A stretch of 64,000 bases of DNA from Wenzhouxiangella sp. XN79A. Lineage in GTDB: Bacteria; Pseudomonadota; Gammaproteobacteria; Xanthomonadales; Wenzhouxiangellaceae. Shown piece by piece: positions 1-8,757 of this stretch. The notes beneath the pieces are model-generated. The model was not told where the DNA came from, did no database searches, and saw only the letters and a program-made list of their open reading frames with translations. The stretch is from the NCBI RefSeq assembly GCF_012272825.1, contig NZ_JAAWWS010000147.1, positions 1-64,000 on the forward strand, written 5' to 3'. How positions within the stretch are numbered: position 1 is the first letter of the stretch; every line of letters starts with the position of its first letter. The position numbers and the translations under genes are program-made.

Positions 1-545
1 TGACAAAAGTAGGTCGCCAGAAAGCGCGAAGCGCGTGGCGAAACGCTTGTAGCCAGAACCCCGGCACAGCCGCCGGACACGGCTCCGGCAAGACGTGAAG
101 AAAGCAAACCACCTCTCAGCCGCTTGTGGCCGACCAGCGACACACCGGCCCGGCTCTGGCTTCGAGGATGCATCCGGGGCCAATGTAACCCGCAGCCGGA
201 GCGAGCCAGGGCGCGGTCCGACCACCGGCCCACCGACGCAGTCCGAAAGCCACTGCGCGTTCCGCCGCCTTTGAAGAGCGCTTTTGCCTACTTTTGTCGC
301 GATTGACAAAAGTAGGTCGCCAGAAAGCGGACGAAGTCCGCGTGGCGAAACGCTTGTAGCCAGAACCCCGGCACAGCCGCCGGACAGGGCTCCGGCAAGA
401 CGCGAAGAAAGCAAACCACCTCTCAGCCGCTTGTGGCCGACCAGCGACACACCGGCCCGGCCCTGGCTTCGAGGATGCATCCGGGGCCAATGTAACCCGC
501 AGCCGGAGCGAGCCAGGGCGCGGTCCGACCACCGGCCCAACGCCC
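1..545. repeat. Two direct copies of a ~305 bp intergenic repeat
   Basis: Copy 1 covers about 1-303 and copy 2 about 304-545. Both open with tgacaaaagtaggtcgcc and both carry the blocks beginning cgcttgtggccgaccag (at 121 and 428) and ccggggccaatgtaaccc. The same family recurs near 57650-58110. Open frames across it are repeat-derived and I do not call a gene. The left window edge cuts copy 1. A short unique stretch, 546-626, leads into tamA; it has no convincing promoter or strong ribosome binding site. Confidence 0.8.
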
Positions 546-626
546 GCCGCAAAGCAAGCGGCATCTCCCGCCCGGCTTTAACCCGTTTTAACCTTTCCCC
601 ACACGGGATCGCGTTACAGTCGATGC

Positions 627-2546
627 ATGTCACGTTCTCACAGGCTTGTGCTGCTCGCGACCGCTGCCCTCGGGCTGGCCGGTCCTGTGCACGCAGCGAC
701 GGTGACGACCGAGATCCGCGGGCTGAGCGATGAGCTGCAGGCCAACGTGCGTGCATCGCTGAGCCTGGTCCGGGCCGAGTCGCTGGAGACCGTTTCGGTC
801 TGGCGGTTGCGCCAGTGGGCCGATGCGGCCGAGGAAGAGGCCGAGCTCGCGCTGCAGCCGTTCGGGTACTACACGCCGAGCATCGCGGTGCGGCTGAAGC
901 CGCCGGCGTCCTCCGACAACGGCGCGCCGTGGCAGGCGGTGGTCGAGATCGAGCCCGGCGAGCCGGTGCGGATCGAGAACGCCCGGCTGGCCATCGAGGG
1001 GCCGGCCGGTGACTTGCCGGCGTTCCGCGACTGGCGGGAGAACTGGCCGCTGACCGAAGGCACGGTTCTGCACCACCCGACCTGGACGCAGCAGTTGCGC
1101 CGCCTGGACGGACTGGCCGATGCCCACGGCTTCTTCGAGGCGCGCTATGTCGATCGGCGGATCGAGGTCCGGCCGGTGCGCAACGAGGCCTCGATCGATC
1201 TGCGCTACGACGGCGGGCCGCGCTACGTCATCGGCGACATCGCGGCCGAGAACGAGACCTTCACCGAGAAGCTGATGCGCCGGCTGACCGTGCTCGAGCC
1301 GGGGGCGCCCTACGCCAGCGGCGACCTCGACCGCCAGCGCGAGGTGCTGGTGCGCAGCGGCTATTTCGAAAGCGTGATCGTCGAGACCCGACGCGACGCC
1401 GAGCGCGATGCCGTCGATGTCCGCTTGAGCACCGAGCCCCGGCCGCCCAACACCTACCGGATCCAGGCCGGCTTCGGCACCGACACCGGGGTGCGCGCGC
1501 AGCTCGGCTGGCAGCGGCACTACCTGGGCGCCGGCGGCGATCGACTGAACATGCAGCTCGGCGCCCAGCAGACCGACCAGGAGTTCGTGTTCCGGACCGA
1601 CTATCAGCGACCGTTCGGCGGCCAGCCGGGCAATTTCCTGACCGCCGGCGTTCGCCTGCAGCAGGAACGCGACCGCTTCCGCTTCGAGGACGAGGACCGG
1701 ATCGAGCCGGTGTTCGACCCGTTCGGCGGCACCCGGCGCCAGGCCAGCCTGACCTTCGGCCGGCTGCGCGAACGGCTGCTGTTCGACGACTTCAGCCCGC
1801 TGCAGGAGCACCTGTTCGTGACCGTGCTGCGCGAGCAGTTCGATGCCTTTTCGGCCGACTCGCTGAGCCTCGAGCAATCGGCCCTGCTCGGGGTCGCGCC
1901 GGGCCTGCGCCGGTTTCTCGACACCGACACCCAGACCCTGGCCGCCGGTGCGGAGTGGACGCTGTTCCGGCTGTCCGGCGAGGGCTTCGCCCAGCAGGGC
2001 CAGTACGCCCGGCTTCGCCTGCTCGGTGCCTCCGAAGGGCTGGGCTCGGACGTCAGTTTCGCCCAGGGCTATGCAACGGCGCGCTGGCACTGGCGCTTCC
2101 TGCCGCGTCACAAGCTGCTGCTGCGCGGTGAGCTTGGCTATACCGCGGCCGATACCACGCAGTTCGACCTGGCCCTGCCCGACGATCCGCGCCGGCTGGA
2201 CCTGAACATCACCTCGCTGCCCGATCCGTTCCGCTTCCGCACCGGCGGCGACCGCACCGTGCGCGGCTACGCCTTCGAAGACCTGAGCACCAACCGCAAC
2301 GGCGCCAATCACCTGGTGGTCGGCTCGGCCGAGTACGAGTTCAAGCTGTTCGGCGACGTCTCGGTGGCCGCGTTCTACGACATCGGCAATGCGTTCAACG
2401 ACTGGGAGAGCCCGGAGTTGAAGGCCGGCACTGGCGTTGGCGTACGCTGGTACACGGTCATCGGGCCGGTGCAGCTGGATTTCGCCCGCGCGCTGGCCAA
2501 TGACGACCTGCGCATCCATTTCACGATCGGGACCAAACTGCTGTGA
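627..2546 (+). CDS. tamA: TamA-type outer membrane assembly protein (BamA/Omp85 family)
   Basis: Outer membrane subunit of the translocation and assembly module, which helps insert autotransporters and other beta-barrel proteins and spans the periplasm with TamB. The 639-residue product starts with a signal peptide (cleavage probably after VHA, about residue 23). Three POTRA-like repeats follow to about residue 270, then a C-terminal 16-strand barrel. The barrel carries the family lid-lock motif, seen as DRTVRGYAFEDLS near residue 550. The length matches TamA of other gammaproteobacteria. The start at 627 gives the signal peptide directly. The stop overlaps the GTG start of tamB (GTGA), the usual tamAB coupling. 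Domains are read from sequence; the assembly role is family knowledge. Confidence 0.93.
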   Translation: MSRSHRLVLLATAALGLAGPVHAATVTTEIRGLSDELQANVRASLSLVRAESLETVSVWRLRQWADAAEEEAELALQPFGYYTPSIAVRLKPPASSDNGAPWQAVVEIEPGEPVRIENARLAIEGPAGDLPAFRDWRENWPLTEGTVLHHPTWTQQLRRLDGLADAHGFFEARYVDRRIEVRPVRNEASIDLRYDGGPRYVIGDIAAENETFTEKLMRRLTVLEPGAPYASGDLDRQREVLVRSGYFESVIVETRRDAERDAVDVRLSTEPRPPNTYRIQAGFGTDTGVRAQLGWQRHYLGAGGDRLNMQLGAQQTDQEFVFRTDYQRPFGGQPGNFLTAGVRLQQERDRFRFEDEDRIEPVFDPFGGTRRQASLTFGRLRERLLFDDFSPLQEHLFVTVLREQFDAFSADSLSLEQSALLGVAPGLRRFLDTDTQTLAAGAEWTLFRLSGEGFAQQGQYARLRLLGASEGLGSDVSFAQGYATARWHWRFLPRHKLLLRGELGYTAADTTQFDLALPDDPRRLDLNITSLPDPFRFRTGGDRTVRGYAFEDLSTNRNGANHLVVGSAEYEFKLFGDVSVAAFYDIGNAFNDWESPELKAGTGVGVRWYTVIGPVQLDFARALANDDLRIHFTIGTKLL

Positions 2547-5500
2547 AGCGCTTCCTGCTCATCCTTGCCGCCCTTCTGGTCGTGCTGCTGCTGGTCGCGG
2601 CGGTGACCTGGGGCTGGCTGACCGGAACCCGCTCCGGCGCCAGCTTCGTGCTCGGCCAGGTCCAGTCGCGGGTCGAGCGGCTGGACTGGTCGGCGCTGGA
2701 CGGCAACCTCGGCGACGGCGTGGTGCTGGAGAACCCGGTGTTCGAGCAGGCCGGACTGCGCGTGGCCACCGAGCGCCTGGAACTGGCCGTGGCGATCCGC
2801 CCGCTGCCGCCGTTTCCGGTCACCGTGGACCGACTGGCGCTGCGCGAGGTCGAGATCCGGACGCCGCCGCCCGCGCCGGACGCGCCGTCGGAACCGTTCC
2901 GGCCCGGCGACTACCGGCTACCGGTGCCGATCACGGTCGGCGAGGCGCGCGTCGACGGCTTGACGATCCGGCCCGCCGGCGACGGCGAACCGATCCGGAT
3001 CGACCGGATCGCACTGGCCGGGTCGGCGCACGAGGCGCTCGAACTCGACCGGTTCGAGATCGAGGCCCCGGCCGGCCGCGCCACGCTGTCGGGCCGGCTC
3101 GGACTCGACGCGCCGTGGACGATGGACCTGGCATCTCGGCTGCGCCCGGCGCTCGATGAGGTCGACCAGGCGGCCGAACTGACCCTGACCGGCCCGCTCG
3201 ATGCGCTCGACCTGGGCCTGACGCTGAGCGGCGGCGTGCGCGGGACGCTCGAAGCCGAGCTTCGCGGCCTGCCGGACGTCGACGCGCTGAGCGGACGCGT
3301 CGAGGGCCGCGCTTCGATCGAGCGCTGGCCGGGCCTGGACGGCCGGATCGACCAGATCACCGTGGACGTCGAGGGCGCGCTGGCCGACTGGCAGGGCCGC
3401 ATCGCGGCCGAGCCTGCGCTGCGCGGCGTGCCGGTGCAGCGTGTGACGGTCGAGGCCGAAGGCGGTGACCGGGTAATCGGCCAGGCCACGCTCCGGGCCG
3501 ATGCCCTGGACGGCGAGCTCACGGCCACCGGCCGCCTCGACCTGGCCGGGCGTCCGACCGGCAGCGCGTCGGTGAACTTCAGCGGGCTGGACTTCAGCGC
3601 GTTGTACCCCGAGTGGCCCGAACAGGGCCGGGTCGCGGGCCGGCTGGACGCCGAACTGAACGACACCGAGGTGCTCGTCCGCGACCTGGCCCTGCGCGCC
3701 GAGCCGACCTCGCTGCAGGTGACCGGCGAGGGTCGCTACCGGCTCGACGACCGCCACGCCAGCGTTGCGCTGGACTGGACCGACCTGAGCTGGCCGCCGG
3801 TGACCGACGGCAGCGAGCCGCTGTTCAGAAGCGCGTCCGGACAATTCCAGGGGCGCGGCACGCTCGAGGAATGGAGCGCCGAGCTCGGCGCCTGGCTGCA
3901 GTTGCCCGAACAGCCGCGCACCCGGATCGAGCTGGACGCGACCGGCGATACCGAACAGGCCCGCATCGAGCGGGGGCTGATCCGGCCCGACGATGCCGGG
4001 CAGCTTCGCTTTACCGGCCGCGCCGGCCTCGGCGAGCCGCGATCGGCCGAACTGGACCTGGCGCTGGAGCAATTCGATCCCGGCGCGCTGGTGCCCCAGC
4101 TGCCGGGCCGCGTCGACGGTACCGCCCGGCTGCGGGTCGCCTCGGCCACGGCCGATCTCGTGATCGAATCGCTGTCGGGCCAACTGCGCGGCCAGCCGCT
4201 GAGCGGCGGCGGCGAAATCACCGTCAACGAGTTCGAGGTCACCGCGGCCGACCTGCAACTGGCGCTGGGCGAGAATCGCGCGCTGGTGGAGCGCCCGGAT
4301 CCGACCGCCTGGACGATCGCGATCGAAGCACCGCGGCTGAGCCAGCTATGGCCCGGCCTGGCCGGCACGCTGAACGTCGAGGCGACGGTCCGGCCGCCCG
4401 AGCGCGCACTGGACTGGACGCTGACCGGCCGCGAAGTGATGTATGGCGGCCGCCGCGCAGCCGCGCTGAACTCGCGCGGTGCACTGAACTGGGGCGAACG
4501 GCCGGCCGCAACCGCCCGGGTCACCGCCGAGAACGTCGATCTGAACCCATGGGAGCGACTCGCCCGGCTCGAGCTGACGCTGACCGGCGACTGCGAGCAG
4601 CACCGGTTCAACGCCTTCACCACCGGCACCCGCGCCACGCTGGACCTGGCCGCCGGCGGCGGATTCGCCGACTGCGGCGCGCTGGCGGCCGGCTGGTCCG
4701 GTCAACTCGACCGCCTCGACATTCGCGATACCGTGATCGAACCATGGCAGCTCAGCCAGCCGCTGACGATCGTCCAGGAAGACGACCGCGTGCAGATCGG
4801 CGCCGGGTGCCTGTGGTCGCCGAGCCACCCCGGGCGGCTGTGCCTGAACGGCCTCGACGCCGGCACCCAGGGCGAGGCCCGGGTCGCGTTCAACGCCGTG
4901 CCGATGAACCTGCTGCTGCTGCCGCTGGATCCGGCATTCTCGGTCGGTGCCGACCTGCGCGGCCTGGCCGGCCTGAGCTGGGACGCCGAGGGCCTGCGCT
5001 CGGTGGACGGGCGGCTGCTGATGAGCCGCGGCGACATCGAACTGCTCGGCGTCGAAGGCCCGCTGCTGACCGTCGATGCGCTCGACCTGGCCGTCCGCTC
5101 GCCGGCACCGCGCACCGCCGCCGCCGACCTCGAGCTTCGGATCGAAGGCCTCAGCGAAATCACCGGCGAGGTGCGGATTCCCGACATCCACCGCCCGACC
5201 GACGCGACCGTCGACGGCCGGCTGCAGCTGGCGCTCCCGCGGCTGGCCGCGTTCAACCGACTGGTCCCGCAACTCGACGCGCTGGAAGGCCGGCTCGATG
5301 CCGAGCTGCGCGTCCAGGGCGCGCTGCTCGGCCCCGATATCGACGGCCAAGCGCGGCTGACCGACGGCCGGATCCGGCACGCCCCGCTGGGCCTCCATCT
5401 CGAAGCCATCGAACTGACGCTGGTCGGCGACGAGCGCGGCGGCAACCTCGATGGCTCGTTTCGGGCCGGCGAGGGTCGCGGGCAGATCGACGGCGAGCTG

Positions 5501-6364
5501 GCCCCCGGGGAAGGCGGCTGGCGCGGCCAGTTCGGCATCGACGGCCAGGACCTGGCGCTGTTCAACGCCGACTGGCTGACGCTGCAGGTCACGCCCGAAC
5601 TCAGCGCCAGTTTCGACCCCGAGCGACTGATGCTGAACGGCACGATCACCGTGGACCGGGCCCGGCTCGGGCTGCCGCCCGGCACGGCCGAACGGGTCGA
5701 TCCATCGCCGGACGTGGTCGTGGTCGGCGCCGAGGCCGAGCAAGTGGCCGAACCGCCGGCCGCGCCGCGACCGATCGAAGGGCGGATCGCGCTGCGGCTG
5801 GGCGACGACGTGCGGCTGGAAGCGGCCGGCATGCGCACCCGCCTGACCGGCGGCCTGGACATGCGCTGGGCCGGCGAACGGGCGATTCCGACCGCGGAGG
5901 GACAGATCAATCTCGTCGAAGGCGCCTACCGGGCCTACGGCCAGAACCTCGACGTCCAGCGCGGCGAGGTGCTGTTCACCGGCAACCCGATCGACAACCC
6001 GATGCTCAACATCGCCGCGGCCCGCGAGATCTTCGGCGACCCGATCGTCGAGCTCGCCGGCGTGGAAATCCGCGGCCCGGCGCAGAACCCGGAGATCGAG
6101 CTCTACACCACGCCGCCGACCAGTCGCGAAAAGGCCCTGGCCTACGTCCTGACCGGCGCGGAATTCGACCACGCCGCCGGCCAGGGCGCGTTCAACGTCG
6201 GCTTCTTCGTGCTACCCGAAGTGTTCGTCAGCTACGGCGTCGGCCTGTTCGACACCGGCAACGTGCTGGCCGCGCGCTGGGACTTCGCCGAGCGCTGGGG
6301 CCTGAAGGCCACGTCAGGGGAAAGCGACACCGGCGCCGACCTGAGCTTTATCATAGACCGCTGA
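2543..6364 (+). CDS. tamB: TamB-type translocation/assembly module protein (DUF490)
   Basis: Large inner-membrane-anchored periplasmic protein that partners TamA. AsmA-like proteins of this class are also implicated in phospholipid transport to the outer membrane. The 1273-residue product has one N-terminal membrane anchor (about residues 4-24), then a long series of repetitive beta-strand segments, and ends in the conserved TamB/DUF490 domain (about residues 940-1273, with the blocks GQINLVEGAYRAYGQNLDVQRGE and ALAYVLTGAEF). The start is GTG overlapping the tamA stop. Its length is near the family norm of about 1250. No frameshift is seen. I infer co-transcription with tamA from the overlap. 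Confidence 0.93.
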   Translation: MKRFLLILAALLVVLLLVAAVTWGWLTGTRSGASFVLGQVQSRVERLDWSALDGNLGDGVVLENPVFEQAGLRVATERLELAVAIRPLPPFPVTVDRLALREVEIRTPPPAPDAPSEPFRPGDYRLPVPITVGEARVDGLTIRPAGDGEPIRIDRIALAGSAHEALELDRFEIEAPAGRATLSGRLGLDAPWTMDLASRLRPALDEVDQAAELTLTGPLDALDLGLTLSGGVRGTLEAELRGLPDVDALSGRVEGRASIERWPGLDGRIDQITVDVEGALADWQGRIAAEPALRGVPVQRVTVEAEGGDRVIGQATLRADALDGELTATGRLDLAGRPTGSASVNFSGLDFSALYPEWPEQGRVAGRLDAELNDTEVLVRDLALRAEPTSLQVTGEGRYRLDDRHASVALDWTDLSWPPVTDGSEPLFRSASGQFQGRGTLEEWSAELGAWLQLPEQPRTRIELDATGDTEQARIERGLIRPDDAGQLRFTGRAGLGEPRSAELDLALEQFDPGALVPQLPGRVDGTARLRVASATADLVIESLSGQLRGQPLSGGGEITVNEFEVTAADLQLALGENRALVERPDPTAWTIAIEAPRLSQLWPGLAGTLNVEATVRPPERALDWTLTGREVMYGGRRAAALNSRGALNWGERPAATARVTAENVDLNPWERLARLELTLTGDCEQHRFNAFTTGTRATLDLAAGGGFADCGALAAGWSGQLDRLDIRDTVIEPWQLSQPLTIVQEDDRVQIGAGCLWSPSHPGRLCLNGLDAGTQGEARVAFNAVPMNLLLLPLDPAFSVGADLRGLAGLSWDAEGLRSVDGRLLMSRGDIELLGVEGPLLTVDALDLAVRSPAPRTAAADLELRIEGLSEITGEVRIPDIHRPTDATVDGRLQLALPRLAAFNRLVPQLDALEGRLDAELRVQGALLGPDIDGQARLTDGRIRHAPLGLHLEAIELTLVGDERGGNLDGSFRAGEGRGQIDGELAPGEGGWRGQFGIDGQDLALFNADWLTLQVTPELSASFDPERLMLNGTITVDRARLGLPPGTAERVDPSPDVVVVGAEAEQVAEPPAAPRPIEGRIALRLGDDVRLEAAGMRTRLTGGLDMRWAGERAIPTAEGQINLVEGAYRAYGQNLDVQRGEVLFTGNPIDNPMLNIAAAREIFGDPIVELAGVEIRGPAQNPEIELYTTPPTSREKALAYVLTGAEFDHAAGQGAFNVGFFVLPEVFVSYGVGLFDTGNVLAARWDFAERWGLKATSGESDTGADLSFIIDR

Positions 6365-6400
6365 ACCCACTCATCCGGCTCACCGCCGAGGAGTCCGACC

Positions 6401-6802
6401 ATGCGCATCGCACGGAATCTCCGCATCGCCCTGCCCGCCCTGCTGGCGCTGCTGCTCGCCGCACCGCTGATGGCTCAGGACGCATCCGACGACGGCCCGA
6501 ACATCTACCCGCAGCTGGCCGCCCGGCTGGTCGAACTGGACGTGCCGACGCTCGACGTGCGGACCGACGAGGAAGTCGCCGAGACCGGCATGGCGCCGAA
6601 CGCCACGCACATCCCGCACGGGCAGATCGACGCCATCGCCGAGTTTCTCGGCGACGATCCGAACCGGGCCGTGGTGGTGTACTGCCGTTCCGGCCGAAGG
6701 GCCGAACTGGTCGTCGAGGCCATGCGCGAGCGCGGCTACGGCGGGCTGGTCAACGCCGGCGGCTACAGCGACCTGACCGAAGCCCTGGACAACGCGGACT
6801 GA
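6401..6802 (+). CDS. Periplasmic single-domain rhodanese-like protein
   Basis: A 133-residue protein with a signal peptide (hydrophobic stretch about 9-22, likely cut after LMA at residue 25) and one rhodanese fold. The active-site loop is visible as CRSGRR, with the candidate persulfide cysteine at residue 95. The conserved LDVRTDEEVAETG segment (about 51-63) is the usual rhodanese CH2A-like motif. The likely role is periplasmic sulfur transfer or binding, but the substrate cannot be read from sequence. It lies 36 bp after tamB on the same strand and may be a distal member of that transcription unit. A rhodanese-like phosphatase is an alternative, though the six-residue loop favours sulfurtransferase. 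Confidence 0.82.
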   Translation: MRIARNLRIALPALLALLLAAPLMAQDASDDGPNIYPQLAARLVELDVPTLDVRTDEEVAETGMAPNATHIPHGQIDAIAEFLGDDPNRAVVVYCRSGRRAELVVEAMRERGYGGLVNAGGYSDLTEALDNAD

Positions 6803-6877
6803 CGCCGCCCGGGCCGGGCCGGAGCGCGTTCGACCGCGTGCTATCCTGCCCGGCTCGCACCGAACCGAACCGGAATC

Positions 6878-7258
6878 ATGACCGAACTGAACGAAGACCA
6901 GAAGAAGCAGCTCGAGGCGCACAACCAGGCCACGGCGGCCTTCATCGACCTGGCCAACAAGCTGTCGAAGGAAAGCGGCCAGGACGTCAAGATCGTCTCG
7001 GCGGCGCTGATGGCCGCCTCGGGCATCTACGCCACCTTCATCGCCGCCGGCAACGAGGGCTACCTCGGCCCGGGCGGCGTCGACAAGGTCGCGCAGCTGT
7101 ACAAGAACAACCTGGGCTACATCCAGGAACGCAAGAAGACCGAGCTGAAGATGCAGGGCAAGGAAGCACGCCAGCTGGGCGAATCCGACACCATGATCAC
7201 CGCGCCGAATGCCGAAGCACTGGCCAGGGAAACCGGCGACGGCGCAAAGTCCGATTGA
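6878..7258 (+). CDS. Small conserved cytoplasmic protein, DUF3144-like
   Basis: A 126-residue hydrophilic protein without signal peptide or transmembrane segment. Its centre (FIDLANKLSKESGQDVKIVSAALMAASGIYATFIAA, about residues 22-57) resembles the DUF3144 family, a small uncharacterised proteobacterial family with a FIxLAN...VSAALMxAA pattern. The C-terminal part is charged and probably helical. The gene has its own 75 bp upstream gap and is followed at once by the tRNA gene. No function is claimed. The family assignment is from memory of the pattern and is moderate; the reading frame itself is convincing by codon use. Confidence 0.62.
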   Translation: MTELNEDQKKQLEAHNQATAAFIDLANKLSKESGQDVKIVSAALMAASGIYATFIAAGNEGYLGPGGVDKVAQLYKNNLGYIQERKKTELKMQGKEARQLGESDTMITAPNAEALARETGDGAKSD

Positions 7259-7309
7259 TGACTGTTCCGCCGGGCCCGCAACGGGCGCGGCGCATTCCGA
7301 CCGGGTACC

Positions 7310-7386
7310 GGGCCCTTAGCTCAGTTGGTTAGAGCAGCCGACTCATAATCGGTAGGTCGCAGGTTCAAGTCCTGCAGGGCCCACCA
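7310..7386 (+). tRNA. tRNA with CAU anticodon (tRNA-Ile2 or elongator tRNA-Met)
   Basis: A 77-base cloverleaf including an encoded CCA. The acceptor pairs GGGCCCT with AGGGCCC and the discriminator base is A. The D arm reads AGCTCAGTTGGTTAGAGCA, the anticodon stem is GCCGA/TCGGT with loop CTCATAA, so the anticodon is CAT, and the T loop is GTTCAAG. The body resembles gammaproteobacterial tRNA-Ile2 (ileX type, whose C34 is modified to lysidine), but elongator tRNA-Met shares the same loop. The absence of initiator features makes tRNA-fMet unlikely. It borders the lower-GC accessory region that starts just downstream, as tRNA genes used for integration often do. Confidence 0.93.
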
Positions 7387-7573
7387 TCTTTCTGAAATTG
7401 ATGGGTTTTCTGTCAGGCGACTCATTGAGTGGGGGTCGGGTGGTCGTGGGGGCGCAGTGGGGCCAAGAGGGGCACGTTCGAGCTGTTGCGTGGGGCGCTC
7501 CAACATCTCTGCTTTATCCTCGCCACAGGAGAAATCGCTTTGGGCGGTTAGCCCTCGTTGCTAGACTGCAAGC

Positions 7574-8152
7574 ATGGATGACGATCTAGAGCAACTATTT
7601 GACCCAACCACTATCCAGGCTTTCGAAGCCGCACGCCGCACACCCGAAGGTTGGTTCTTGCGTGCAGACTCCTTTTACGAGACACATTTAGCGCTCCACG
7701 ATTACCGACGGAGAGTCCTTCCCGAAAAAGACACCGTTCAGGGTGTGCTTATCGAACCGACATCGCTGCAAAGGGGCGAAATGCTGGCAGTGTGTTGCGC
7801 AATTGAATGCTACATGAAGGGTCTTGCGATGAATGTCTCACGCACTGAGCAAGAGAGACTCAAAGTCATAAACTCGAAACATAACCTCTCAAAACTCGCA
7901 GATACAATGACCGCGAGAGGGCTAGACGTACTCTTGGACCGGCACAAAGAAAGGCTTGCCGAACTAACCGTTCTTCGAATTTCAGCTCTGATCTATCCCG
8001 CACCCACGAACCAGAAGTACAACGCAGAGCATGCGGAAGCGCAGTATCAGGTTACGCTTACAGGACTAGATCTAGAAATCCTGTCCGAGTTAAGGCGTAG
8101 AGTCGACAGAGTGCGCGGTCTCGAAGGACAGGAGCGTAAGGCAGATTCTTAA
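7574..8152 (+). CDS. Hypothetical protein, HEPN-like
   Basis: A 192-residue, largely helical, soluble protein coded in DNA of visibly lower GC than the flanking housekeeping genes, which suggests transfer. The central segment AVCCAIECYMKGLAM, followed some thirty residues later by KHNLSKLADTM, resembles the first and third helices of HEPN-domain proteins, which often serve as toxins, RNases or partners of nucleotidyltransferases. I do not see a clear R-x4-6-H catalytic motif, so it may be inactive or belong to another helical family. No partner antitoxin gene is adjacent. It stands alone between the tRNA and a patch of decayed mobile DNA. Confidence 0.5.
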   Translation: MDDDLEQLFDPTTIQAFEAARRTPEGWFLRADSFYETHLALHDYRRRVLPEKDTVQGVLIEPTSLQRGEMLAVCCAIECYMKGLAMNVSRTEQERLKVINSKHNLSKLADTMTARGLDVLLDRHKERLAELTVLRISALIYPAPTNQKYNAEHAEAQYQVTLTGLDLEILSELRRRVDRVRGLEGQERKADS

Positions 8153-8285
8153 TTGATCCAGCCCTAACACGATCAACAGCCAAGACACCCATGTGGCTCC
8201 GCTAAAGAATTCTCGGATCCACTACTGCCACGAGTTCCATTGCTTCATCGCTTATTCTGAAGAAACCTACTAAGAAACCTACTGG

Positions 8286-8330
8286 ACACCCACGTTGTAG
8301 GAAATAGCCTACGCGATTTCGGGGTGGATT
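8286..8330. repeat. REP-like palindrome, copy 1
   Basis: GTAGGAAATAGCCTAC at 8297-8312 forms a small hairpin with five-base arms, preceded by ggacacccac at 8284-8293. The same layout (GACACCCAC then GTAGG-N6-CCTAC) recurs at 10209-10236 and 10401-10432, upstream of the intact RAYT gene. A GTAG tetranucleotide at the hairpin foot is typical of REP elements mobilised by RAYT transposases. This copy sits about 80 bp before a decayed RAYT start. The stretch 8153-8283 before it shows nothing I can name. Confidence 0.55.
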
Positions 8331-8394
8331 CCCGATGGCGGTGTCTGGATCGGCCGAATAGGCTGAGATCAGACTCCAAGGTCCGGACAAGCGC

Positions 8395-8530
8395 ATGCCA
8401 CTTCCTCGAACACGCCTGGTGTCACTCGAAGCCACGCCACACTATCACGTCATCAGCCGCTGCGTTCGCCGTCAGTTTGTGTGTGGATTGGACCGACTCA
8501 CCGTGAAGGCTGTTTCTCATCGGCGGAACC
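8395..8530 (+). pseudogene. Truncated REP-associated transposase (RAYT) start
   Basis: Reading from ATG at 8395 gives PRTRLVSLEATPHYHVISR followed by CVRRQFVCGLD and SHRRNR. This matches the first ~45 residues of the intact RAYT gene at 10513, and the DNA upstream (REP-like palindrome, gtccggacaagcgc) is laid out as at that gene. Homology stops near 8530, where an IS3-family fragment in the opposite orientation begins. It is therefore a 5' remnant of a second RAYT, probably broken by that insertion and then deleted. Confidence 0.72.
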
Positions 8531-8670
8531 GGTGTGTGACGAATGCACCGGCCTGGTGCTCCTTCAGGATCGAAATGATCTTCTCTTCGCTGTAGCGCTT
8601 GCGCTTCATCGTGGGTCCTCCTCTCAGGTCAAACTAGCAGAGAATTCCCACATTGGACATGGCCCGGATT
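8531..8670 (-). mobile_element. IS3-family insertion sequence remnant (left end and orfA start)
   Basis: On the minus strand, after a purine-rich GAGAGGAGG ribosome binding site, an ATG at 8609 opens KRKRYSEEKIISILKEHQAG. This is the characteristic N-terminus of IS3-family OrfA helix-turn-helix proteins. The frame fades into unrelated sequence near 8535. Upstream lies the untranslated IS end; ccgggccatgtcc near 8650-8665 may be part of the terminal inverted repeat, but no second end is present. It is a solo end, not a functional element. Its junction with the RAYT remnant marks an old insertion and deletion. Confidence 0.65.
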
Positions 8671-8757
8671 ACAGGGGTACGGTCAAATAGGAAAACGACT
8701 GGAAGAAATGCTATTGGCATCATTACAACGTACTTGCTCGAACAGTCTCAGACCAGT

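Noticed and set aside
3613-7332. 1239-codon frame overlapping tamB and the genes after it
   Set aside because: Arg/Pro/Ala-rich shadow frame of tamB, the rhodanese gene and the DUF3144-like gene; no recognisable domain.
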